Of a DNA stretch of 64,000 bases, positions 57,726-64,000 are shown one piece after another. The position numbers and the translations under genes are program-made. Within the stretch, counting starts at the first letter, position 1. Each line of letters starts with the position of its first letter. The notes beneath the pieces were generated by a model. It was not told the DNA's origin. It saw nothing but the letters and a program-made list of their open reading frames with translations, and made no database searches. Origin of the DNA: an uncultured Lachnospiraceae bacterium (GTDB lineage Bacteria; Bacillota; Clostridia; Lachnospirales; Lachnospiraceae); contig CATOPL010000017.1 of the NCBI GenBank assembly GCA_951802115.1, positions 1 to 64,000 of the forward strand, written 5' to 3'.

Positions 57726-58790
57726 ATGAAACATATCATACTTACCGGAGGCGGCACCGCAGGCCACGTAACTCCGAACATCGCTCTGCTGCCCCGTCTG
57801 CGCGCCGCGGGCTATACCATCACTTATATCGGCTCTGCCAGCGGTATCGAAAAAAAACTTATGGAAGCTCAGAAGATTCCTTACTATGGTATTTCTTCCG
57901 GAAAGCTCCGCCGGTATTTTGACTGGAAAAACTTTACTGATCCTTTCCGGGTCATCAAGGGCTTTTCTGAGGCTTCTTCCCTGATGAAAAAGTTAAAGCC
58001 CGACGTCGTCTTTTCCAAAGGCGGTTTTGTCGCCGTTCCCGTAGTCATGGCCGCCAGACGCCGTCATATTCCTGTCATCTGTCACGAATCTGATCTCACT
58101 CCGGGCCTTGCCAATAAGCTGAGTATGCCTGGCGCCACAAAGGTCTGCTGCAGCTTTCCGGAAACGCTCCCCTATCTTCCCAAAGAGAAAGCCGTTCTGA
58201 CCGGCTGTCCCATCCGCCGGGAGCTGATGGAAGGGAAACGCAGCGCCGCTCTCACTCTGACCGGCTTTACATTGGAAAAACCGGTACTGATGGTCATGGG
58301 CGGGAGTCTGGGTGCCGGCGCGATCAATCAGGCAGTACGCGAGGCTCTTCCGGACCTGTTAAAGCACTGGCAGATTGTCCACCTGTGTGGAAAAGGCAAG
58401 CTGGACAACAGCCTTCAGCATACAAAAGGCTACGTGCAGTATGAATACATCCAGAAAGAACTTCCGGACCTGTTTGCCCTGTGTGATCTTGTTATCTCCA
58501 GAGCCGGAGCCAACGCAGTGTGTGAGTTTTTAAAGCTTCAAAAACCCATGCTTTTGATTCCGCTCTCTGCCAGAGCAAGCCGCGGAGACCAGATTTTAAA
58601 CGCCAGATCCTTTGAACGCCAGGGCTTTTCCATGGTTCTTGAAGAAGAAGAACTGACCAGAGAAAACCTTCTGCAATCCGTATCGGAGCTCTACCGTCGC
58701 CGCGAAGACTATATCCGCACCATGCAGGCCTGTGAACAGAGCGACGCCGTCGATACCATATTCCGTCTGATTGAAGAAGCCGCCGGCTGA
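57726..58790 (+). CDS. murG: UDP-GlcNAc:undecaprenyl-PP-MurNAc-pentapeptide GlcNAc transferase
   Basis: Makes lipid II in peptidoglycan synthesis, at the inner membrane face. GT-B glycosyltransferase of 354 residues. The N-terminal motif ILTGGGTAGHVTPNIAL binds lipid I, the second GSLGAGAIN is the UDP-GlcNAc domain, and the C-terminal domain has DLVISRAGANAVCEFLKLQKP. GGAGG site at the usual distance. It is alone here, outside the usual mur/div cluster. Confidence 0.97.
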   Translation: MKHIILTGGGTAGHVTPNIALLPRLRAAGYTITYIGSASGIEKKLMEAQKIPYYGISSGKLRRYFDWKNFTDPFRVIKGFSEASSLMKKLKPDVVFSKGGFVAVPVVMAARRRHIPVICHESDLTPGLANKLSMPGATKVCCSFPETLPYLPKEKAVLTGCPIRRELMEGKRSAALTLTGFTLEKPVLMVMGGSLGAGAINQAVREALPDLLKHWQIVHLCGKGKLDNSLQHTKGYVQYEYIQKELPDLFALCDLVISRAGANAVCEFLKLQKPMLLIPLSARASRGDQILNARSFERQGFSMVLEEEELTRENLLQSVSELYRRREDYIRTMQACEQSDAVDTIFRLIEEAAG

Positions 58791-58806
58791 CATAAACACA
58801 GAATAT

Positions 58807-59349
58807 TTACAGGGGACAGTCATCTGTTCCCTTTTCATATTCACTGGAATATTTTTCTCTCAGCCACAGTCTCGCTCTGTGCCTCCACTGTCCGACCAGC
58901 GATTCTTTGACACCCAGTTTTCTGCTGATCGTGCGATCGCTCATATTTTCCAGATATTTCATAAGCAGAACATCGTACCATTCTGGTTTTTCTTTTTTCA
59001 GATAATTCAGAACTTTTCCTTTTTTCCGGCTCTCTTCTACTTCCTCCACCATACACTCCACATCAGAACTCAGATCAGCGATATCAATCTCGTCAAGATT
59101 CAGTCCCAGCCTTGTAGTATATTTCCCGCCTTTTTTCAGAAAGTCTTTTGCCAGTCGTTCTGATACCACCATCAGCCATGCTTTCACCATCTTCGGATGT
59201 ACCTGATCCAGATGGGCTGACAGCCGCAAAAACGTCTCCTGACAAATATCTTCTGCGGTATGATAGTCTACAAACAGACAGATATTCCGAAACGTCACAT
59301 CACCATAACACTTAAAGTAATCATCCAGACGATGATCCTTTTCCTTCAT
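58807..59349 (-). CDS. Sigma-70 family (ECF-like) sigma factor, copy 1
   Basis: A 180-residue sigma-like protein. Region 2 is VDYHTAEDICQETFLRL (about 27-43), region 4 is the C-terminal helix-turn-helix MSDRTISRKLGVKESLVGQWRHRARLWL. About 60% identical to the copy at 59546-60073, indicating duplication. It directs RNA polymerase to a stress or signal regulon, so far unknown. Confidence 0.88.
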   Translation of the reverse strand: MKEKDHRLDDYFKCYGDVTFRNICLFVDYHTAEDICQETFLRLSAHLDQVHPKMVKAWLMVVSERLAKDFLKKGGKYTTRLGLNLDEIDIADLSSDVECMVEEVEESRKKGKVLNYLKKEKPEWYDVLLMKYLENMSDRTISRKLGVKESLVGQWRHRARLWLREKYSSEYEKGTDDCPL

Positions 59350-59449
59350 AAAAATATTACCAATATCCTCTCACTGACAATTATCATTCATCTCCTGCTG
59401 TTTTCTATGATTCCATATCGCCTCCTTGTTTCTTCAGTGGTATGATCCA

Positions 59450-59509
59450 GCGCATATCTGAAGCTTGCTTTCCGTCAAACTTTGCGTCACCATACGCAGA
59501 AATTACAGC
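59450..59509. repeat. Intergenic repeat fragment, copy D
   Basis: Starts GCGCATATCTGAAGCTTGCTTTCC, similar to the terminal GCGCGTGTCTGAAAATTACTTTC of copy A, in the spacer between the two sigma genes. The remainder is diverged. Confidence 0.4.
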
Positions 59510-59545
59510 CCGGATAAGCCCTGGTTCAGTTCTGACAAGAACCGG

Positions 59546-60073
59546 TTATTTGTCTTCTTCATATTCTCTGGCATATCGTTCCCGGAGCCACAATCTTGCC
59601 CTGTGTCTCCACTGACCAACCAGTGACGCTTTGATTCCCATTACTTTTCCGATCTCTCTGTCGCTCATTCTTTCCTGATATCTCATAAGCAGAGCATCAT
59701 ACCACAATGGCTTTTCCTGTCTCAGATATTCCAGAATCCTGCCCATCTTTCTGCTTTCTTCAACCGCTTCCACAATGCGCTCTGTGTCAGCGCGGGCATC
59801 GACAATATGAATACTGCCAGTATCCAGTCCGAATTTTGTCGTATACTTGCCGCCCTTTCTCAAAGCGTCGATTGCCAGACGTCTTGAAACTTCCGTGAGC
59901 CATGCTTTCACCATCTCCGGAGCTACATGATCCAGATTTCTGGAAAGACGTAAAAATGTCTCCTGACAGATATCTTCCGCAGTATGATAGTCTACAAACG
60001 TAAGGAGATTTCGAAAAGTCATTTCCCCATAACGTTCAAAGTAATCATCCAGACGATGATCCTTTTCCTTCAT
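59546..60073 (-). CDS. Sigma-70 family (ECF-like) sigma factor, copy 2
   Basis: A 175-residue paralogue of the preceding sigma protein. The first 12 residues (MKEKDHRLDDYF) are identical, region 2 (FVDYHTAEDICQETFLRL) nearly so, and region 4 is MSDREIGKVMGIKASLVGQWRHRARLWLRERY. Divergence lies mainly in the linker between the two regions and in residues of region 4 that would contact the -35 box. It may recognise a related but different promoter set. Confidence 0.88.
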   Translation of the reverse strand: MKEKDHRLDDYFERYGEMTFRNLLTFVDYHTAEDICQETFLRLSRNLDHVAPEMVKAWLTEVSRRLAIDALRKGGKYTTKFGLDTGSIHIVDARADTERIVEAVEESRKMGRILEYLRQEKPLWYDALLMRYQERMSDREIGKVMGIKASLVGQWRHRARLWLRERYAREYEEDK

Positions 60074-60092
60074 AACAACTACCGATGCCCTC

Positions 60093-60506
60093 TCACTGAC
60101 TGTCTACCAGTCTCTTCACTTCTTCCATTTCTTCCGCTGTGGTACTCCCCGGCTTCCAGAGGATGCCTGCGTGATCCTCCTGATAACGCGGAATCAGATG
60201 CATATGAAAATGAAAAACCGTCTGTCCTGCCGCTTCGCCATTATTTTGCACCAGATTGAGGCCATCTGCCCCAAGAGCCGTCCGCATCCTGCCAGCAATC
60301 CTCTTTGCCCTTATCAAAACTTTCGCCGCTGTTTCATCATCAAGGTCAAACAGATCTTTATAATGCTCTTTGGGAAGCAGAAGCGCATGGCCTCTTGTAG
60401 CCGGTCCCAGATCCAGGATCACCCGGAAGTCTTCATCCTCATATAATGTCGTCGAAGGAATTTCTCCATTCGCAATTTTACAGAAGATACAGCTGCTGTC
60501 TTTCAT
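60093..60506 (-). CDS. HIT-family nucleotide hydrolase
   Basis: A 137-residue histidine-triad protein. The catalytic triad is HFHMHLIPR, and the N-terminal CIFCKIANGEIPST has the zinc Cys pair typical of bacterial HIT proteins (Hit/Hint type). Likely hydrolyses nucleoside phosphoramidates or dinucleotides. Shares a strand with the sigma genes. Confidence 0.93.
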   Translation of the reverse strand: MKDSSCIFCKIANGEIPSTTLYEDEDFRVILDLGPATRGHALLLPKEHYKDLFDLDDETAAKVLIRAKRIAGRMRTALGADGLNLVQNNGEAAGQTVFHFHMHLIPRYQEDHAGILWKPGSTTAEEMEEVKRLVDSQ

Positions 60507-60671
60507 AATGATTCATCCATCCTTTCTTTAAAATATACAGGGAATCGACCTGTTTATATTAGTAGTAACGTGTTTTTATAGTAATATTGTCGAATAATGT
60601 CGAGATTTGTCGAACGAATTTATTTGCCATTTTTTGACATATCTGCTATATTACAGACAGGGAGTGATGAC

Positions 60672-61421
60672 ATGCTTACATACGACGAACAGGAAAAAAT
60701 GGAACGTCTGATGGCAAAAGACAGAAACTTTCACGAACTGATCACTGCCATCAAGAATGATCACCATCTTACCCTATCCCAGATCTCACATGAAATACGC
60801 AACCCTCTCACTTACATGGACAGCTCTATTCAGTGGATTCAGAAGCTGCATCCGGAAGTCGAGGATTTTGAATTCTGGGACCAGATGAAACATGACCTTC
60901 AGTATCTGAAAATACTTTTAGACGACATCTCCACCTTCAACAACGGAGAACAGTTAAGCATAACCAAAATAGAGCCCAGAGAATTCGCCTGCGATCTGAA
61001 AGATACGCTGCTTCCTGAGCTTCTGAACCGGCACATTCCTCTTTTAATCAAGCTGGATGACACATATCCGGATTTTTACGGAGATCCGATCAGACTCAAA
61101 CAGGTATTTATTAATCTGATTAAAAACTCCATGGAATCCATCAGCGAACGAGGCCGGATCACACTGAAGGTATTCACTCACGATAAACGGCTGATGATTG
61201 CCGTCAAGGACAACGGCTGCGGAATTTCCGCAGAACACCAGCAAACCATTTTCCGACCGTTTGTAACTTATAAGGAAAATGGAACCGGGCTTGGACTTTC
61301 CATCGCCCGACGTATTGTGCTTGCGCATAATGGAACTATCCACCTTCGCTCAACCCTCGGCAAAGGAACGGAAGTTCAGGTGCACCTGCCACTATTGCCA
61401 ATTTCTCATATTTGTATATAA
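60672..61421 (+). CDS. Soluble sensor histidine kinase without sensor domain
   Basis: A 249-residue kinase. HisKA-type dimerisation helix with phospho-acceptor His in ISHEIRNPLTYM (about 60); ATPase domain with N box NLIKNSMESI, G1 DNGCGIS and G2 GTGLGLSIARR. No membrane segment and only about 45 residues before the His helix, so it lacks an obvious sensory domain. Start at ATG 60672 behind GGGAGTG. No response regulator is adjacent, so it could be an orphan kinase feeding e.g. a sporulation phosphorelay (inference). Confidence 0.88.
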   Translation: MLTYDEQEKMERLMAKDRNFHELITAIKNDHHLTLSQISHEIRNPLTYMDSSIQWIQKLHPEVEDFEFWDQMKHDLQYLKILLDDISTFNNGEQLSITKIEPREFACDLKDTLLPELLNRHIPLLIKLDDTYPDFYGDPIRLKQVFINLIKNSMESISERGRITLKVFTHDKRLMIAVKDNGCGISAEHQQTIFRPFVTYKENGTGLGLSIARRIVLAHNGTIHLRSTLGKGTEVQVHLPLLPISHICI

Positions 61422-61430
61422 TTATCCCAG

Positions 61431-61488
61431 ACGGGTTTTATAAGGGAGAGGACAACTCTCCGCTGCCTCTTCCTTTTATGGAACCCGT
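61431..61488. other. Structured element after the kinase gene
   Basis: ACGGGTTTTATAAGG (61431-61445) pairs with CCTTTTATGGAACCCGT (61472-61488), with an inner GGAGAG (61445-61450) / CTCTCC (61456-61461) stem. It lies 10 bases after the kinase stop and has no T-run, so it could be a terminator-like hairpin or a structured RNA. Confidence 0.5.
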
Positions 61489-61636
61489 ATTCAAACCGTT
61501 TTCCACATTTCGCTTGTTTTCATCATAGCAATTTCTTCCGCAAAAGTCAATCAGTGCCAACCGGTCCTTTCCGGTCACCCTGAACAGATCTCTTCAGGAC
61601 ACGCTTATCGGAATGTTCATAGTTTATTAAATATAG

Positions 61637-61663
61637 CTTATTGAACATTAGTAGTTCAATAAG
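61637..61663. other. Perfect inverted repeat in the toxin-kinase spacer
   Basis: CTTATTGAAC (61637-61646), a 7-base loop ATTAGTA, and GTTCAATAAG (61654-61663). The 10-bp stem is perfect. The rest of the 61422-61756 gap is AT-rich with no gene. It may end the toxin transcript or be a protein-binding site. Confidence 0.5.
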
Positions 61664-61756
61664 TATAAAATATTTATACAGAAAAAGCAACTTCACTTTG
61701 ATCAGTTCCACGACAAACGCATGGCTGTTTCTTTCCTTATAAATGTTTGTAAAAAA

Positions 61757-62086
61757 TTAAAATTCAGTTGTTTGTTCCAGTTGCCGCTTTATATCCCGAC
61801 CTCCATAGATAATACGGACGATAGTTACAATGCTTGTTTCTTTCTTTGGCAGATAAAATACAAGATAGTTATCTACAGGAAAATATCTTAAATTCTGTGA
61901 CTTCCATGGCTCTTCATCATAGACTTTATATCTTTCAGGCATATTGTCAAGCAGTCTGACATCTTTCATTATCCTGCCAGACTGACGCCCCGCTGTGTCG
62001 GGAACAGGCAATTCAAACGCCAAATATTCATAAATTGCTTTCAAGTCCTCCCTTGCGTGTCGGGTATAATTTATCTTCCAACTCAT
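61757..62086 (-). CDS. RelE/ParE-family toxin
   Basis: A 109-residue toxin of the RelE/ParE superfamily: MSWKINYTRHAREDLKAIYEYL at the N-terminus and LVFYLPKKETSIVTIVRIIYGGRDI at the C-terminal core. RelE-type members cut ribosome-bound mRNA and ParE-type members poison gyrase; the C-terminal RIIYGGRDI fits the ParE side better. Overlaps the antitoxin gene by 4 bases (ATGA). Confidence 0.88.
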   Translation of the reverse strand: MSWKINYTRHAREDLKAIYEYLAFELPVPDTAGRQSGRIMKDVRLLDNMPERYKVYDEEPWKSQNLRYFPVDNYLVFYLPKKETSIVTIVRIIYGGRDIKRQLEQTTEF

Positions 62087-62388
62087 ATACCATGCAACCT
62101 GTGCATTTCTTCTTCTACTTCATCAGCCGAATATACCCTGCCATTTTCTATATCAGACATTCCTTTTGCAAGCTCTGCGTCAAGCTGTTCTTTGGTAAGC
62201 TCACACATAGCAGGAGGATTTTTTACAGGAAGTTTCATTTCAAACGGAATGCCTCTATGGATAATTACCTGCCTTAAAAACATACCGACAGCATTGGACA
62301 TTGGAATCCCAAGCTGGTTCAGTATGATTTCAGCCTGTTCTTTTATTTCGGGTTCAACCCTTGCGAATACATTTGATGTTCTTGCCAT
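62083..62388 (-). CDS. RelB/DinJ-family antitoxin
   Basis: A 101-residue antitoxin. The N-terminal ribbon-helix-helix (ARTSNVFARVEPEIKEQAEII, then LGIPMSNAVGMFLRQVI) is typical of RelB/DinJ; the C-terminal part (CELTKEQLDAELAKGMSDIEN) would wrap the toxin. Start at ATG 62388, 8 bases after AGGAGG. It represses the promoter at 62409-62440 through an inverted repeat. Confidence 0.9.
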   Translation of the reverse strand: MARTSNVFARVEPEIKEQAEIILNQLGIPMSNAVGMFLRQVIIHRGIPFEMKLPVKNPPAMCELTKEQLDAELAKGMSDIENGRVYSADEVEEEMHRLHGI

Positions 62389-62408
62389 ATCAATCACCTC
62401 CTGTATAT

Positions 62409-62440
62409 ATCATAAGCGATTTGCTTGCATATTACAAGCA
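62409..62440 (-). promoter_or_regulatory. Toxin-antitoxin promoter and operator
   Basis: Minus-strand TTGTAA (62432-62437) and TATGAT (62409-62414), spacing 17. The inverted repeat GCTTG (62423-62427) / CAAGC (62435-62439), flanked by one more matching pair, overlaps the -35 box and spacer, as for ribbon-helix-helix operators. Confidence 0.75.
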
Positions 62441-62727
62441 TTTAGATAGCTTTTCATCAAAATTTCAATTCTACAAAAGCTTATCCGGGATAGCAGGTAT
62501 GGAATCTTGAATTACAATTCACGCAAAAGCTGAGATGATATGGCATTTATGTAGCACGAACCTGAAAAAATAATTTTATGGTAAAGAACATCCTCAGTAT
62601 AAGCCGCAGTGCAAGCCGCGTCTGGAAGTGGTATGCATAAAGTAAGTTCAGCTGCTTTTTGTTTTCTTCCTGCTGTTCAATCTGTAAAACACCGATTTCC
62701 TTTTACGAAATAAGCGATTGAAATCCG
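62441..62727. other. Gene-free stretch upstream of the TA operon
   Basis: About 290 bases, AT-rich, between the TA promoter and the membrane-protein remnant. A 70-codon frame on the minus strand (62648-62860) overlaps the remnant out of frame and looks random. Confidence 0.4.
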
Positions 62728-63213
62728 TTACTTTTGTCTCATTTTCACGAATCCTGCAATCCCGCCAAAGAAAATACCGGCCACCGGCCACAGAATCCAT
62801 GTAATGTGCCAGTTCCATGTCAGCAGGCTCCACCCTACATAGAGCACCGTAACAATACACCAGTACACCATTGCAATTTTATCGATAATTTTACCAGCCT
62901 TTTTTTCTTCTCTGGTGAAATCTCCCACCTGCAAAAGCTGGTCATATGCGCCTTTCCTGAATCCTGCGCTGGTGAGCAGGAATACACCGGCCGCTACCAT
63001 CATAAGCAGACATATAAGTCCTGCCATCTGCAACATCTCTTCCGTTTCTATGGAGCTGAGCAGAAAAAGCGGTATTGCGCCGACGATGCAAAAAGCCACT
63101 CCAATGGCAATTATTTCCAGCCTCTTTTTGAAGCTCAACCATTTTTCCCTCCATCTAAGCATTAAAGGCAACAATATATATGCCGATCGCAAGCAAATTT
63201 TTGTCTTATACAT
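62728..63213 (-). pseudogene. C-terminal membrane part of an HTH-membrane protein (remnant)
   Basis: A 161-residue frame whose body (KRLEIIAIGVAFCIVGAIPLFLL, VAAGVFLLTSAGF, VGDFTREEKKAGKIIDKI, WHITWILWPVAGIFFGGI) has four membrane segments and matches the C-terminal half of a common Firmicute protein that begins with an XRE-type DNA-binding domain. That N-terminal domain is absent; the first 25 residues are not family-like. It may be a remnant of a truncated gene rather than a functional membrane protein. Confidence 0.6.
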
Positions 63214-63245
63214 AACGATTGGTGCGTCTCATGTCATTCCCTACT

Positions 63246-64000
63246 TTATTCGATCCTTATATACCTTCTGTTTTTAGTTGCTGCTGTGTAGGTCAATCTG
63301 CCCATTGCCACTAGTTCATTTAGTAACTGCCTTGTCCTTGGTCCTTTTAATCCTATTTTTTCAGCAATTTCTTCTGTCCTATATAATACTTCTAGCTGCA
63401 TGCACGCAAGTATCTGCTTCTGCCTTTCAGATAACAATTCCTCTTGCGTTTCTGCTGATTTTTCTGCTGATTCTGCTGATTTTTCTGCTGTTTTTTTTGC
63501 CGATTGTTGTCCATGTTTTGGAACCATTTTGAGAGAAAGCGTTACCTGATTAAGCGCGGTATCTTCTATCAGTTCCGGCTGCACCCACCCCTCATCTTCC
63601 CAAGTCGCCAATATAGAGGGAAATCCGGAACCTGCATTGTCCCCAAATCCAACCATTCTAAGCATGGTCTGCATATGCGGGTTTCTTGATTTCGAATTTC
63701 CTCCCCGGTAGATATCCTCCAGAGGAAGCTTTAGAATACCCGGATTTGTAAACTCAAAACTATTGGACTTTTTTATCACTTTCAAAACGCCTGCATCCAT
63801 CAAATAATCGGCATGTATAATAAGGTTTACAAATGCTTCCCTCACTGCTTTGTGTACCGGAGTCTCGTCTATCCGCTGTATTCCCTCAAGTTTAAATGGT
63901 TTTTTCAAGTCCTCCGTTAATTTAGGCGTAACTTTGGTAAAAAAATTAAACAGATTATTCTCCCATGTTCCATCGTAGGTAATCCTGTCATTCCAGCGAA
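63246..64000 (-). CDS. ATP-binding, winged-helix transcriptional regulator-like protein (5'-partial)
   Basis: The reading frame continues unbroken from 63246 to the right edge at 64000 (RWNDRITYDGTWENNL, then FNFFTKV before the TTG at 63908), so the N-terminus is outside the window. The visible part is the C-terminal half of an AlbA_2/ATP-binding protein: the ATPase-like segment RIDETPVHKAVREAFVNLI with FGDNAGSGFPSIL, a low-complexity KTAEKSAESAEKSAE linker, and a C-terminal winged helix (RTEEIAEKIGLKGPRTRQLL). Often called RecG-like helicase in annotations. Probable regulator. Confidence 0.85.
   Translation of the reverse strand, partial: RWNDRITYDGTWENNLFNFFTKVTPKLTEDLKKPFKLEGIQRIDETPVHKAVREAFVNLIIHADYLMDAGVLKVIKKSNSFEFTNPGILKLPLEDIYRGGNSKSRNPHMQTMLRMVGFGDNAGSGFPSILATWEDEGWVQPELIEDTALNQVTLSLKMVPKHGQQSAKKTAEKSAESAEKSAETQEELLSERQKQILACMQLEVLYRTEEIAEKIGLKGPRTRQLLNELVAMGRLTYTAATKNRRYIRIE

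Noticed and set aside
57371-57781. Small frames upstream of murG on both strands
   Set aside because: No ribosome site or family similarity; overlap the murG promoter.
63440-63500. Trinucleotide-like repeat (ttctgctgattttt units)
   Set aside because: It is coding sequence for the KTAEKSAESAEKSAE linker of the ATP-binding protein, not an independent element.

Overview
The window looks like a chromosomal segment from a gut-type anaerobic Firmicute, most likely Lachnospiraceae. The evidence is a complete V/A-type ATPase operon in clostridial order, many sugar and sugar-acid uptake and catabolic operons with local LacI, GntR and IclR regulators, acidic-linker lipoproteins (ABC and TRAP binding proteins), a DUF4367-type membrane protein near two small sigma-70 proteins, and SD-rich, moderate-GC DNA. 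I see no rRNA, tRNA, CRISPR array, intact insertion sequence or phage module.

Layout. 145-9147 (minus) is a nine-gene V-type ATPase operon (G/H-I-K-E-C-F-A-B-D in transcription order) with a strong promoter at 9264-9292. Subunit K carries the Na+-site residues known from Enterococcus hirae, so a sodium-coupled enzyme is expected. Long palindromes bracket the ntpA-ntpB pair. 9385-11661 (minus) holds dCMP deaminase, uracil phosphoribosyltransferase and the Sua5-type tRNA t6A enzyme. 11724-13540 (minus) is an AAA ATPase plus TOPRIM protein pair that resembles split OLD/PARIS-type defence systems. metA follows, with a promoter and palindromic operator.

15000-24034 (minus) is a LacI-controlled sugar operon (aldo/keto reductase, FGGY kinase, TIM-barrel epimerase, ABC binding protein, ATPase and permease, VOC protein), with four copies of a TGTAACCGGTTACA-like operator. 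24707-30537 is a divergent GntR / plus-strand catabolic cluster (phosphotriesterase-like hydrolase, shikimate-dehydrogenase-like protein, cupin glucose-6-phosphate isomerase, 2-hydroxyacid dehydrogenase, IclR). I cannot match this set to a named pathway. 30586-36509 holds a thioesterase, a HAD hydrolase, an unknown protein and a trehalose PTS/hydrolase pair with three operators. 36870-38168 carries a ferredoxin-nitroreductase and a truncated gene.

38226-53522 is a sugar-acid region. A minus-strand operon (LgoD-like dehydrogenase, TRAP transporter DctPQM, LarA-like protein, UxaB, UxaA) and plus-strand kdgK-eda together give a route from L-galactonate or tagaturonate through altronate, KDG and KDPG to pyruvate and glyceraldehyde-3-phosphate. 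A GntR/FCD regulator and a large secreted transglutaminase-like surface protein lie between them. 53685-60506 has a methyltransferase, small unknown proteins, a solitary murG, two duplicated sigma-70-like genes and a HIT protein. 60672-64000 has a soluble histidine kinase, a RelE/RelB-type toxin-antitoxin pair, a truncated membrane protein and a 5'-partial ATP-binding protein running off the right edge.

Two families of intergenic palindromic repeats recur across the window (positions 876-944, 4168-4306, 29366-29543; and 24541-24706, 47343-47474, 48232-48324, 55032-55055, 59450-59509). Several coding starts are TTG or GTG and are chosen here from ribosome-binding sites.
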